A stretch of DNA of 62,857 nucleotides from Streptomyces sp. MBT53 (GCF_016654115.1 NZ_JAEQAZ010000030.1:1-62857); one strand, 5' to 3'. Shown: positions 15,409 through 24,281, numbered from the stretch's first letter. Notes: a model not told the origin generated them from the sequence alone. Program-made: numbers and translations.

Positions 15409-16536
15409 ATGCGACAGGTCACCCGCAAGAGTTTGATGACCATGGCGGCGGCGACCGGAGTGATCGCCGCCGCGGGCGGTGTCGCCCACGCCGACTCCGG
15501 CGCGAACGGCTCCGCCTCGGGCTCGCCCGGCGTACTGTCCGGCAACACCGTGCAGGCACCGGTGCATGTGCCGGTCAACGTCTGCGGCAACACCGTGAAC
15601 GTGGTCGGGATCCTCAACCCGGCGGTCGGCAACAAGTGCGCCAACCAGGGCGGGGGCAGCGGCGGTCACGGTGGCGGCCACGGCTCGTCCGGCGGCTACG
15701 GCGACTCGGGGGGTTACGGCGACTCGGGCGGCTACGGCGGCTCGGGCGGGCACGGGGGCTCCGGCGGCCACGGCGCGCACGGCGGCTCAGGGGGCTCGCA
15801 CGCCGGTGGACACACCTCCGGCTCGCCCGGTGTCGGCTCGGGCAACCACGTCCAGGTACCGATCGACGTGCCGGTGAACGTGTGTGGCAACAGCGTCGAC
15901 GTCATCGGCATCGGCAACGCCGTCACCGGCAACGACTGTGCCAACGGCGGCGGTTGGAACGACGGCGGCCACCACGGCGGCGGTCACCATGGTGGGGGTC
16001 ACCACGGCGGCGGCCAGGACGGTGGTGGTGGCCACCATGGTGGTGGCAACCACGGGGGAGGCCACGACGGTGGTGGTGGTCACCACGGCGGTGGGGGCGA
16101 GCACGGCGGCGGTGGCCATCACGGGGGTGGCGGTCACCATGGCGGTGGTCACGACGGTGGCGGTGGCCACCACGGCGGTGGTCACCACGGCACGCCTCCG
16201 GGCGGCGGTCACGGGACGACCCCGCCGGGAACGCCGGGCCACCCGGGCACTCCGAGCCACCCGGGGACCCCCGGTCACCCCGGAACTCCCACTCACCCGG
16301 GCACACCCGCCCACCCCGCCTCACCGGGCGGTATCTCGCCGGTCATGGGCGGTCACACGCCGGCCGGCGCAGCGCACGTCACCCAGCCCGGTGCGCAGTC
16401 CGCCGTCCAGGCCCAGGGCGGCCCGCAGCTCGCGCACACCGGTGCCGATCTGCCGCTGGGCCTCGCGCTGCCGGTTGGAGCGGGCGCGCTGCTCGCGGGT
16501 GCGGTGCTCTACCGCAAGGCGAAGGCCATGGCGTAG
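15409..16536 (+). CDS. chpC: Long chaplin (ChpC-like) with LAHTG sortase anchor and His/Gly-rich stalk
   Basis: This 375-residue long chaplin is exported and linked to peptidoglycan by sortase, displaying two chaplin domains. Residues 1-28 are the signal peptide (MRQVTRKSLMTMAAATGVIA). Chaplin domain 1 covers about 29-80. A Gly/Ser/Tyr linker with GGYGDSGGYGDS runs about 81-130. Domain 2 covers about 135-178. Residues about 185-262 are a repeat of HHGGG-like units, then come five HPGTP units. LAHTG is at 341-345, followed by a hydrophobic helix and a KAKAMA tail. ATG 15409 is preferred over ATG 15385 because of GGGGGGA upstream and the family start. From memory S. coelicolor ChpC is much shorter; the extra length is the His/Gly and Pro-rich stalk. 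Confidence 0.93.
   Translation: MRQVTRKSLMTMAAATGVIAAAGGVAHADSGANGSASGSPGVLSGNTVQAPVHVPVNVCGNTVNVVGILNPAVGNKCANQGGGSGGHGGGHGSSGGYGDSGGYGDSGGYGGSGGHGGSGGHGAHGGSGGSHAGGHTSGSPGVGSGNHVQVPIDVPVNVCGNSVDVIGIGNAVTGNDCANGGGWNDGGHHGGGHHGGGHHGGGQDGGGGHHGGGNHGGGHDGGGGHHGGGGEHGGGGHHGGGGHHGGGHDGGGGHHGGGHHGTPPGGGHGTTPPGTPGHPGTPSHPGTPGHPGTPTHPGTPAHPASPGGISPVMGGHTPAGAAHVTQPGAQSAVQAQGGPQLAHTGADLPLGLALPVGAGALLAGAVLYRKAKAMA
15961..16330 (+). repeat. Coding repeats: HHGGG units then HPGTP units
   Basis: Inside the long chaplin gene, bases 15961-16200 encode about 13 irregular copies of a four-to-six-residue unit of the form (H/N/E/Q)(H/D)GGG(G). The copies use varied Gly and His codons, so the repeat is clearer in protein than in DNA. 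Bases 16233-16325 encode five copies of HPGTP-type pentamers. The array may vary in length between strains. Confidence 0.8.
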
Positions 16537-16576
16537 CGCCTGGGATCAAGCGCCCGGGAACATGTGATCTGCGCGA

Positions 16577-16612
16577 CGGAGGGGCCCCGCACAGCCGGGG
16601 CCCGCTCCGTTT
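16577..16612. terminator. Terminator between the long chaplin gene and the convergent DUF5703 gene
   Basis: CGGAGGGGCCCCG, a short loop and CCGGGGCCCGCTCCG form a strong imperfect stem followed by TTT on the plus strand. It lies 41 bp behind the chaplin stop and ahead of the convergent gene's stop, so it may serve both directions. Confidence 0.75.
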
Positions 16613-16625
16613 CGCCCGACTCAGC

Positions 16626-16814
16626 TCACCACGTGGCACGCACCTGGCGGATGATCCGCCGGCGCAGCCGCACCCTGCGGCTGCCGTCGCGCAGCAGGCT
16701 CAGTCGGTCCAATTCCCAGTGTCCGTACTCGGCGTGGTCCGTCAGCAGACGTGTGGCGTCCTTGCGGGAGACCCCGCGCGGTACGTACACGTCGACAAAT
16801 TCGTATTCCGGCAT
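16626..16814 (-). CDS. DUF5703 family small protein
   Basis: This 62-residue basic protein reads MPEYEFVDVYVPRGVSRKD at the start and ends in RLRRRIIRQVRATW. The short length, the conserved YEFVDVYVPRGVSRK start and the position next to the chaplin genes match the actinobacterial DUF5703 family as I remember it. Function unknown. It probably binds nucleic acid or a membrane surface through its very basic end, but that is a guess. It diverges from the acidic-tail protein gene; the two starts are 47 bp apart. Confidence 0.78.
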   Translation of the reverse strand: MPEYEFVDVYVPRGVSRKDATRLLTDHAEYGHWELDRLSLLRDGSRRVRLRRRIIRQVRATW

Positions 16815-16861
16815 CGCATCTATTGTGCGGGCAGAGCCCCGGTACGGATAGCGTCTGCACT

Positions 16862-17608
16862 ATGTCTGATGCTGCGCAGCCCACCGCTGCCGAGGTACGC
16901 GCCGCCGCCGAGGCGGTCAAGACCGCGCTCGACCGCCACCTGGCCGCGGTCGAAGGCCGGTCGGGGGAGGACGACCCGGCCGTCTACGAGGCGTTCAACC
17001 AGCTCGCCGCTGCCGCCGAGGTCTATGACGAGCTGCTCTACGACCGTTATGACGAGGTCACGCCTTTCGAGATCCCCGGTACCGACGACTCCCTGCCGCC
17101 GTACACCGGCCCCGAGGAGCCGAACGCGGTGAGCGTGCTGATCCGTCGCGACTACGCCGTGGCGGAACCGCAGCGGCTGCTCGCGCAGGCGCAGCGGGTC
17201 GAGGCGGCGGTCGGCGACGGCACGGGCACGGAGGCCTCCGGCACGATCCACGGCGCGCTCGGCATTCTCTTCGACGAGTTCGAGGCCGACGAGATCGCCT
17301 CCCGGCCCAAGGAGTTCGGCCTTGAGGAGGGCGACTCCACGCTGTGGGTGACGGCGGCCGACGAAGCGGCCGAACCCGGCGCCTGGCTCGAGGCCCCCTT
17401 CGAGGGCGTCGACCCTCAGCGGGTGGTGTGCCGCTTCGACGTCAGCGCGGTCTTCGACGACGAGATCGACGACGAACTGGACGACATCGACGAGGTGGAC
17501 GAACCCGGGGCGGAGATCGAGGACGGCATCGAGGACGAACTCGATCCCGACCTCGACGCGGATCTCGACGAGGACGAGGATCTGGAGGCGCTCGAAGCGG
17601 ACCGCTGA
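16862..17608 (+). CDS. Conserved hypothetical protein with a highly acidic tail
   Basis: This is a 248-residue cytoplasmic protein. Residues 1-195 are a helical domain with YDELLYDRYDEVTPFEIPGTD near 55 and NAVSVLIRRDY near 90. Residues about 196-248 are nearly all Asp and Glu with Ile/Leu spacers (DDEIDDELDDIDEVDE and similar). Function unknown; the family is widespread in Streptomyces as I remember it. ATG 16862 lacks a Shine-Dalgarno sequence, but a -10-like TAGCGT lies seven bases upstream, so a leaderless mRNA is likely. It converges on the RecD-like gene across a strong hairpin. Confidence 0.8.
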   Translation: MSDAAQPTAAEVRAAAEAVKTALDRHLAAVEGRSGEDDPAVYEAFNQLAAAAEVYDELLYDRYDEVTPFEIPGTDDSLPPYTGPEEPNAVSVLIRRDYAVAEPQRLLAQAQRVEAAVGDGTGTEASGTIHGALGILFDEFEADEIASRPKEFGLEEGDSTLWVTAADEAAEPGAWLEAPFEGVDPQRVVCRFDVSAVFDDEIDDELDDIDEVDEPGAEIEDGIEDELDPDLDADLDEDEDLEALEADR

Positions 17609-17640
17609 GCCGCGCCTCGCCGACAGTGACGAACGACGAC

Positions 17641-17685
17641 GACGGCGGCGGTCACGGAGGAAGCCCCTCCGTGACCACCGCCGTC
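17641..17685. terminator. Bidirectional hairpin between convergent genes
   Basis: A 20-bp stem with one mismatch (GACGGCGGCGGTCACGGAGG against CCTCCGTGACCACCGCCGTC) and a five-base loop lies between the convergent stops at 17608 and 17693. There is no T tract, as is common in Streptomyces. Confidence 0.75.
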
Positions 17686-17692
17686 GTCCGGT

Positions 17693-20032
17693 TCAGCTCC
17701 CTGCCGGGACCTGCGGTCGCAGCAGGACCGGCAACCGGGTCGTGCGCGGCTTGGCCGGGATCTCGGCCACAGCGCGGGGCAGTGCCTGGTCGACGCCGTG
17801 CACCACGGAGAGATGACGGTCCGCCCGGCTGAACGCCGTGTAGACCCAGGGCCGGCTGAGCGCCTGCGCCGCGTCCCCGGGCAGCACCACGACCACCGCG
17901 GGCCACCGCGCCCCCACCGCCTGATGCGCGGTCAGCGCCCACCCGTGCCGCACGGACTGCTCCACCCGCTCCTTCGGTACGACGACGGGTTCGCCCGCGC
18001 ACGACAGGTGCAGCCCCTCGGCGTCGGCCTTCACCACCTGGCCGACGACGGTACGGCCCGGGGTGGGGGAGTAGGCGACCCGGTCACCGGGGTCGAAGCC
18101 GCCGAACCGGCCGGGGCCGGGGTTGAGCCGCTCCTTCAGCGCCACGTTGAGGGCGCGGGTGCCGGCCGCGCCGCCGTGGCCCGGAGTGATCACCGTGGTC
18201 TGTTCGGCGGGGACGCCGATCACGCGCGGCACCGAGTCGGCGACGAGCTGCACGGTCCGGTGCACGGCCTCGCCGGCATCCCGGACCGGCACGATCACGA
18301 CCTCCTTGCCGGGGGCCTCCACCTGGTTCAGCTCGCCGATGCCGATGCCGGAGACCAGCTCGCCCACGGGACCGAGGTCGGGGCGGCGGGACACGACGTG
18401 GGGGCAGGCCCGCGCGGCGAGCAGATCGGCGAAGACCCGCCCGGGGCCCGCCGACCACAGCACCGCGGGGTCCCCGGCCAGCACCAGCCGGGCGCCGTCC
18501 GGCAGCGACTCGGTGAGCAACGCCGCCGTCTCGACGTCCAGTTGAGGCGCGTCGAGCACGACGAGGAGATCCAGGTCCAGGGCGCCGTCTGCGTCCCGCC
18601 CGGGGCCTTCGACACCGGCTGAGCCGGCCAACAACCCGGCGACGGTGGCCACTTGGGGTCCGTCACCGGGCGCGGCCCCAGCCGTCCCGCCGGACCGCGT
18701 CAGCAGCGCGGCGAACCGGTCCCGGCCCACCGGGCTGTACGCGGCGGCCCAGGCGCGGAGTCCGAAGCCCGCCGCCGTGTGCAGCAGCGCGGCCGGTTCT
18801 TCGAGGGACGCCTCCCCGCCGGTGTGCAGCACCAGGCCGTGCCCCGCGACCGCGCGGATCAGCTCGCCGGTGGACCCCTTGGCACCGCCGGCCCGCTCCC
18901 AGTCCGCCGCCGAACCGTCCTCCTTCGGCACGGAGTTGATCAGCTTGGCCAGTCCGTCGGCGAGGCTCTCCTCGGCGAGCGCGTACCGCTCCAGGCCGAT
19001 CAGCACCCGGACCGGACGCTCCTCCTCCTCCGCCTCGTCGTCCGTGCGCTGCACCGGGACCGCGGGCTCGTCCAACGCGTCCTGGAACACCAGCACTTCG
19101 CCCTCCGCGATGGCGCTCTGCGTCGCCGCGTCGGGGTCGGGCACACCCTGCTTGGCCATCGCGGCAGTCAACGCCGAGGCCTCCAGGGCCGTATGCCCGG
19201 CCAGGGCCGCCTGCTCCAGGAGCCAGCCGGTGACCGACCGGCCCCGCCGCTCGTCGTCCGGCGCGCACTCGGCGCCGAGCAGCGCCCGCGCGAAACCGTC
19301 GGCCTGCTCGGGCCGTACCCCCGGGACGCGCAGCAACTGCCAGGGATCCTCGCGGAGTTGGTCGTCCGCACCCTCGCCGAGCGCCGCCGCGACCTGGGCC
19401 GCGAGCGACTCGGGCGCGCCGCCCTCGACCAGCACCTGCCGTACGGAGGCGACGGTCTCGCCGGCCGGGGCGCCGGGCTCGGCCGTGACGGGCTGCGGGC
19501 GCCGCACGGCTTCGGGGGTGGCGGGGCGGCGCGGGGCGGGCTCCGGCCCGGTGAACGCGGTGGCGACGGGCTTCTCGCCGCTCTCCACGGCCCGTACGGC
19601 CGCGAGCAGATCGGCGGCCGTACCGCTCAGCTTGGTCCCGGCCGCGATGGGCCCGGCCTTCTCCGCCTTCCGCCGCTCGATCCGCTCCCGCTCCAGCCGC
19701 TGCGCGAGCAACTCGGCGGCGGCTTCGGAGAGTTCGGGGGCGGCGGCAGCTTCGGCGGTGGCCTCACCGGCGGCTTCCGTGACCTCGGCGCCCTCGGCGC
19801 CCTCGGCGGTCGCTGCCTCGCCGGCGCCGGCGCCGGCGTCCGTGCTCTCGGCGTCCGTATCCGCGCCGTCGGCGGCCGAACTCTCCCCGGCCGGGCCCCC
19901 ATCCGCGCCCCCGGGTCCCTCGCCGGCGTCCGTGCCGGTGCCCGTGTCCTCGGCGGCGTCCGCCACGGTGTCCCGCGTCGCCTCCGCGCCCTCGGCCGGC
20001 GAGGTCTCCGTGGTCTCCGGGTCCGTGCTCAC
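17693..20032 (-). CDS. RecD2-like helix-hairpin-helix / UvrD_C protein with degenerate ATPase motifs
   Basis: This is a 779-residue protein. Residues 1-130 are low complexity (Ala/Glu/Asp/Gly). Residues about 195-300 look like the helix-hairpin-helix part of RecD2 (LREDPWQLLRVPGVRPEQADGF). Residues about 390-560 fill the place of the helicase core, and about 700-745 resemble UvrD_C (LTAHQAVGARWPAVVVVLP, VYTAFSRADRHLSVVHG). The expected Walker A (GGPGTGKT) is replaced by LVLHTGGEASLEEPAALL, and motif II reads VVLDAPQLD in place of the DEASMVD type. The GARLVLAGDPAVLWSAGPG stretch is kept. A DNA-binding but ATPase-poor role is inferred. The GTG start overlaps the aldo/keto reductase stop by four bases, so the two genes are coupled. 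Confidence 0.82.
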   Translation of the reverse strand: MSTDPETTETSPAEGAEATRDTVADAAEDTGTGTDAGEGPGGADGGPAGESSAADGADTDAESTDAGAGAGEAATAEGAEGAEVTEAAGEATAEAAAAPELSEAAAELLAQRLERERIERRKAEKAGPIAAGTKLSGTAADLLAAVRAVESGEKPVATAFTGPEPAPRRPATPEAVRRPQPVTAEPGAPAGETVASVRQVLVEGGAPESLAAQVAAALGEGADDQLREDPWQLLRVPGVRPEQADGFARALLGAECAPDDERRGRSVTGWLLEQAALAGHTALEASALTAAMAKQGVPDPDAATQSAIAEGEVLVFQDALDEPAVPVQRTDDEAEEEERPVRVLIGLERYALAEESLADGLAKLINSVPKEDGSAADWERAGGAKGSTGELIRAVAGHGLVLHTGGEASLEEPAALLHTAAGFGLRAWAAAYSPVGRDRFAALLTRSGGTAGAAPGDGPQVATVAGLLAGSAGVEGPGRDADGALDLDLLVVLDAPQLDVETAALLTESLPDGARLVLAGDPAVLWSAGPGRVFADLLAARACPHVVSRRPDLGPVGELVSGIGIGELNQVEAPGKEVVIVPVRDAGEAVHRTVQLVADSVPRVIGVPAEQTTVITPGHGGAAGTRALNVALKERLNPGPGRFGGFDPGDRVAYSPTPGRTVVGQVVKADAEGLHLSCAGEPVVVPKERVEQSVRHGWALTAHQAVGARWPAVVVVLPGDAAQALSRPWVYTAFSRADRHLSVVHGVDQALPRAVAEIPAKPRTTRLPVLLRPQVPAGS

Positions 20033-21012
20033 AGCGTGCTCCAGTCGTGATCGGGATAGCGGTGCAGAGGCGCCGACACATCGTCGAGCGCTCGGCAGAT
20101 CTCGTCAGGAAGACTAAGCGCCTCCACTGACAATGCGGCCGTGAGCTGCTGCGCGTTGCGCGCGCCGACGATCGGGGCGGCCACCCCGGGCCGGTCACGG
20201 ACCCAGGCCAGGGCGATCTGAAGGGGTGTCACGGCGAGCCCGTCCGCGGCCGTGGTCACGGCGTCCACGATGCGGGTCGCCGTGTCGTCGAGGTAGGGCG
20301 CGACGAAGAGCCCCATGTGCTCCGAGGCGCCGCGCGAGTCGGCCGGTGTGCCGTGCCGGTACTTCCCGGTGAGCACCCCGCGCCCGAGCGGCGAGGAGGG
20401 CAGCAGCCCGATGCCCAGGTCCAGCGCGGCCGGCAGCACCTCGCGCTCCACGCCCCGCTGCAGCAGCGAGTACTCCAGCTGTGTGCTGGCCAGCCGTGTC
20501 CGCGAGCCCGGCGCCGCGAGCTGCCAGGTCGCCGCCTTGGCGAGCTGCCAGCCGCAGTAGTTGGAGACGCCCGCGTAGCGTGCCCGGCCGCTGCTGACCG
20601 CCAGGTCGAGGGCCTGGAGGGTCTCCTCGAGCGGGGTGAACGGGTCGAAGGCGTGGATGTGCCACAGGTCGACGTAGTCGGTGCCGAGCCGGGCCAGCGA
20701 GGCGTCCAGCGCGGCGAGCAGATGGCCGCGTGAGCCGTCGAAGCGGCGGTCGGGGTCGGGCACGCTCCCCGCCTTCGTCGAGATGACCAGGTCCCGGCGC
20801 GGCACGAGCCCTTCTATGAGCTGTCCGAGCAGGTACTCGGCCTCCCCGTCGCCATACACGTCCGCCGTGTCGACGAGGGTGCCGCCGGCCTCCCAGAACG
20901 CCTTCAAGAGGTCCGCGGCGTCATGCTCGTCGGTGTCGCGTCCCCACGTGAGGGTGCCGAGTCCGATCCGGGACACACGAAGGCCGGTACGGCCGAGATG
21001 CCTCTGCTCCAT
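20029..21012 (-). CDS. Aldo/keto reductase
   Basis: This 327-residue NADPH-dependent oxidoreductase has a TIM barrel and reduces carbonyl compounds. The catalytic Tyr is in DTADVYGDGEAEYLLG near residue 50, the Lys in VISTKAGS near 78, and the His in LWHIHAFDP near 118. GVSNYCGWQL lies near 152, and a C-terminal cofactor stretch reads APIVGARNAQQL. ATG 21012 (MEQRHLGRTGLRVSRIGLGT) is the family start; the upstream extension of the frame crosses the promoter. It is the first gene of a two-gene unit with the RecD-like gene. Substrate unknown. Confidence 0.9.
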   Translation of the reverse strand: MEQRHLGRTGLRVSRIGLGTLTWGRDTDEHDAADLLKAFWEAGGTLVDTADVYGDGEAEYLLGQLIEGLVPRRDLVISTKAGSVPDPDRRFDGSRGHLLAALDASLARLGTDYVDLWHIHAFDPFTPLEETLQALDLAVSSGRARYAGVSNYCGWQLAKAATWQLAAPGSRTRLASTQLEYSLLQRGVEREVLPAALDLGIGLLPSSPLGRGVLTGKYRHGTPADSRGASEHMGLFVAPYLDDTATRIVDAVTTAADGLAVTPLQIALAWVRDRPGVAAPIVGARNAQQLTAALSVEALSLPDEICRALDDVSAPLHRYPDHDWSTL

Positions 21013-21198
21013 GAACGCCGAGATTACTGGCCTGAACCTGGCCTGTGGTTGCCTGTGGATAACCGATTTCCACGATGATCCACAGTCGGTCGCACGGCAC
21101 GCTCCGTGACCACTCACCGGCACCCGTCCTGTCCGCCGGGACCACCTCGCGCTAGGGTCGGCACAACAGCGACGTTACTGACGGGTAAGGGGTCTGCC

Positions 21199-22254
21199 AT
21201 GCAGCTCGGGATCAACCTCGGCTACTGGGGTGCCGGAATGGACGGCGACAATCTGGCCGTGGCCCAGGAGGCCGACCGCCTCGGCTACGCCGTGTGCTGG
21301 GCCGCCGAGGCCTACGGCTCCGACGCGGCCACGGTGCTCACCTGGGTCGCCGCGCAGACCGAGCGCATCGACGTCGGCTCGGCCATCTTCCAGATCCCGG
21401 CCCGCCAGCCCGCGATGACCGCGATGACCGCCGCGACCCTCGACTCCCTCTCCGGGGGCCGCTTCCGCCTCGGCATCGGCGTCTCGGGCCCGCAGGTCTC
21501 CGAGGGCTGGTACGGCGTCAAGTTCGACAAGCCCCTGGCACGCACGCGTGAGTACGTCGAGATCGTCCGCAAGGCCATGACCCGCGAGCGGCTGTCGTAC
21601 GACGGCGAGCACTGGACGCTGCCGCTGCCCGGCGGCCCGGGCAAGCCGCTCAAGCTGACCGTGCACCCGCAGCGCGAGCACATTCCGCTGTACATCGCGG
21701 CGATCGGCCCGAAGAACCTGGAGCAGACCGGCGAGATCGCCGACGGCGCGCTGCTCATCTTCCCGTCCGCCGAGCACCTGGAGGACACCGCCGTACGGCA
21801 CCTGCGGGCCGGGCGCGAGAAGGCGGGCAAGACCCTCGAAGGCTTCGACATCGTCCCGACGCTCCCGCTCGCCCTCGGCGAGGACAAGGACGTCGAGAAG
21901 CTCGCCGACACCTTCCGCCCGTACACCGCGCTCTACGTCGGCGGCATGGGCAGCCGGCAGCAGAACTTCTACAACAAGCAGGCTCAGCGCATGGGCTTCG
22001 AGGAGGCGGCCGCCGAGATCCAGGACAAGTACCTGGCCGGCGACAAGGACGGCGCCGCGGCCGCCATCCCGCACGACCTGATCGACAAGACGACGCTCCT
22101 GGGCTCCGTGGACCGCATCGCGGACCGGATGAAGGAGTACGCGGCGGCCGGTGTCACCACCCTGACGCTCGCCCCGGCGGGCTGGACCCTGGAGGAGCGG
22201 ATCGCCGCCCTCCGCGCCGGAACCGACGCACTGGAGCGCGCGGGTCTCGCGTAA
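21199..22254 (+). CDS. LLM-class F420-dependent oxidoreductase
   Basis: This 351-residue luciferase-like (TIM barrel) oxidoreductase probably uses coenzyme F420. Family marks are MQLGINLGYWGAG at the start, TERIDVGSAIFQIPARQP near residue 55, the SGGRFRLGIGVSGPQV loop near 95 and a GSVDRIADRMKEYAAAGV segment near the end. The start at ATG 21199 follows AAGGGG. It diverges from the aldo/keto reductase. The substrate cannot be told; some relatives act on lipids or quinones. Confidence 0.9.
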   Translation: MQLGINLGYWGAGMDGDNLAVAQEADRLGYAVCWAAEAYGSDAATVLTWVAAQTERIDVGSAIFQIPARQPAMTAMTAATLDSLSGGRFRLGIGVSGPQVSEGWYGVKFDKPLARTREYVEIVRKAMTRERLSYDGEHWTLPLPGGPGKPLKLTVHPQREHIPLYIAAIGPKNLEQTGEIADGALLIFPSAEHLEDTAVRHLRAGREKAGKTLEGFDIVPTLPLALGEDKDVEKLADTFRPYTALYVGGMGSRQQNFYNKQAQRMGFEEAAAEIQDKYLAGDKDGAAAAIPHDLIDKTTLLGSVDRIADRMKEYAAAGVTTLTLAPAGWTLEERIAALRAGTDALERAGLA

Positions 22255-22490
22255 CGCGGCCCTGCCGTACGGAAGTTTTCTACGGCCGTGGTGGGGGCTC
22301 GGGGGGTCTTCCCCGCCACGGCCGTCACGGGGAACAACGCGCGGCGGGCCGCGCGGTTACGCCCCCGGAGGGACATCCGCCGTCCTCCTTTTGGCGGAGT
22401 TGTCCGACACTGCTGTTGCAGCACCTCTGACGTCGCATTTGACTCGTTCTTTGCGGAATGCGGCGGAATCCTGCATGGAGGTGCCTTCAG

Positions 22491-23279
22491 ATGCTTTCGG
22501 CCAAGAGCCTGTTCCAGGAGATCCTCGACGACGACGAGTCCTTCCGGCTGTTCTGCTCCATCGCGGCCGGCGGGGAGTCCCAGGGCGGCTGGGAGAACGG
22601 GCGCATCGCCGCCCTCGTCCCGCCGGCCGAGCGCGACCTCGCCCCCAAGATCAGCCGGCACGGCGCCGACGAGGACAAGCACGGGCGCATTTTCAACGCC
22701 CTCATGAAGAAGCGTGGCCTCGAACCCGTTCCGGTGCCCTCGGACACCGACTACACGATGCTCCTGGAGCGGCACGGCATCGGTCTCCCGCACGAGAAGC
22801 TCAAGGGCGACCAGTCGCTCACCGTCCAGGACATCGTCGTCTACCTCGCCCACAGCCGGGTCACCGAACAGCGCGCCTCCGAGCAGATGGACCTGCTGCG
22901 CAGGCACTTCGCGGACCATCCCGACCTGGGCCGCGCGGTGCGGATGATCTCGCACGACGAGGACAACCATCTCGCGTACTGCCACGAGGAGTTGCTGCGC
23001 TTCGCGGCCGCGGGACACGGCCGCGCGATCCAGCGGACGCTGCGCGAGTGCGCGCTCGCCGAGATCCGCATCTACCGGGACGTGAGTCTCGCCGTGATGG
23101 CCCACATGGGACGCGTCCTCGGCTGGCCGCGGGCCAAGTCGGCGGTGCTCGCCGCGGGCATCCACGCCGTGTACGCGTACGAACGGCTCGGCGGCTGGCG
23201 GCGGATGGTGTCCCTGAGGATGCCGGAACGACGCGACGCCCTCGGCGGACCGGCGACCACGGCCCCCGAATTCGCGTGA
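22491..23279 (+). CDS. Ferritin-like di-iron domain protein
   Basis: This 262-residue helical protein has two carboxylate/histidine motifs typical of ferritin-like di-iron proteins. DEDKHGRIF lies near residue 61 and DEDNHLAYCHEELL near residue 153, with further Glu residues in TEQRASEQMD and LAEIRIYRD. ATG 22491 is set by GGAGGTG eight bases upstream. The role could be iron handling, oxygenation or oxidation; nothing nearby decides it. It converges on the corA-like gene, with the stops three bases apart. Confidence 0.82.
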   Translation: MLSAKSLFQEILDDDESFRLFCSIAAGGESQGGWENGRIAALVPPAERDLAPKISRHGADEDKHGRIFNALMKKRGLEPVPVPSDTDYTMLLERHGIGLPHEKLKGDQSLTVQDIVVYLAHSRVTEQRASEQMDLLRRHFADHPDLGRAVRMISHDEDNHLAYCHEELLRFAAAGHGRAIQRTLRECALAEIRIYRDVSLAVMAHMGRVLGWPRAKSAVLAAGIHAVYAYERLGGWRRMVSLRMPERRDALGGPATTAPEFA

Positions 23280-23282
23280 GAA

Positions 23283-24281
23283 CTACAGCCAGCCGCGCCG
23301 CTTGAACGTCCGGTACAACAGCACCTCCAGGGCGACCATCAGCAGGATCACCGCCGGATACCCCCACAGCCAGTGCAGTTCCGGCATGTGGTCGAAGTTC
23401 ATGCCGTAGACGCCCGCGATCATCGTGGGGACCGCGGCCATGGCCGCCCACCCGGAGATCTTCCGCATGTCGTCGTTCTGCCGGACGCCGGTCTGCGCGA
23501 GATGCGCCGCCAGGACGTCCGAGACCAGCCGGTCCAGGCCCTCCACGGACTCGTTGACCTTCATCAGGTGGTCGTTCACGTCCCGGAAGAACGGCCGCGC
23601 CTTGTCGTGCACGAACCGCACCCGGTCCCCGGCGAGACCGGCGCCCGCGAGCCGGGACAGCGGCTGCGCGAGCGGTCCGGTGGCCCGGCGGAACTCCAGG
23701 ATCTGCCGCTTGAAGGCGTAGATCCGCGACGCCGTGGTCCGCGAGCCGCCGCCGGTCGGCGAGAACACCGCCGCCTCCAGCTCCTCCAGGTCGGTCCCCA
23801 ACTCGCCCGCGACGTCCACGTAGTGGTCGACCACGGCGTCGGCGATCGAGTACAGCACCGCCGTAGGACCGTGCCGCAGCATCTCCGGCTCCTCCTCGAG
23901 GCGGTGCCGTACGGCCGCCAGGGGGGCCTCCTCGCCGTGCCGGACGGTCACCACGAAGGAGTCGCCCACGAAGACCATGACCTCGCCGGAGGTGACCACG
24001 TCGCTGTCCGCCTCGTAGCCCACCGGCTTGAGGACCATGAACAGCGAGTCGTCGTAGACCTCCAGTTTGGGCCGCTGATGCGCGGTCAGGGCGTCCTCGA
24101 CGGCCAGTGGGTGCAGCGCGAACTCCTGGGTGACCTTGTCGAACTCGTCCTCCGTGGGCTCGTAGAGGCCGATCCAGACGAACGCGTCACCCACCCGACG
24201 GCAGTGGTCCAGGCCGTCCGAGAAGTCGCCGGGCCCCTCGGTCCGGCGCCCGTCGCGGTAGATGGCGTAGTCGACGATCAC
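23283..24281 (-). CDS. corA: CorA-family magnesium/cobalt transporter
   Basis: This 332-residue divalent-cation channel has a long cytoplasmic N-terminal domain, a helical stalk and two C-terminal membrane helices. The signature YGMNFDHMPE lies just after the first helix, near residue 293. The protein ends in LLYRTFKRRGWL. GTG 24281 is chosen because GGGAG lies about nine bases upstream and the family starts there. It is divergent from the histidine phosphatase gene. The N-terminal domain carries the usual VWIGLYEPTEDEF and HPLAVEDALTAHQRPKLE stretches. Confidence 0.92.
   Translation of the reverse strand: MIVDYAIYRDGRRTEGPGDFSDGLDHCRRVGDAFVWIGLYEPTEDEFDKVTQEFALHPLAVEDALTAHQRPKLEVYDDSLFMVLKPVGYEADSDVVTSGEVMVFVGDSFVVTVRHGEEAPLAAVRHRLEEEPEMLRHGPTAVLYSIADAVVDHYVDVAGELGTDLEELEAAVFSPTGGGSRTTASRIYAFKRQILEFRRATGPLAQPLSRLAGAGLAGDRVRFVHDKARPFFRDVNDHLMKVNESVEGLDRLVSDVLAAHLAQTGVRQNDDMRKISGWAAMAAVPTMIAGVYGMNFDHMPELHWLWGYPAVILLMVALEVLLYRTFKRRGWL

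Noticed and set aside
15961..16200. CRISPR-like or satellite DNA repeat
   Set aside because: The repeated units are in frame within the long chaplin gene, vary in codon use and have no spacers; it is a protein repeat.
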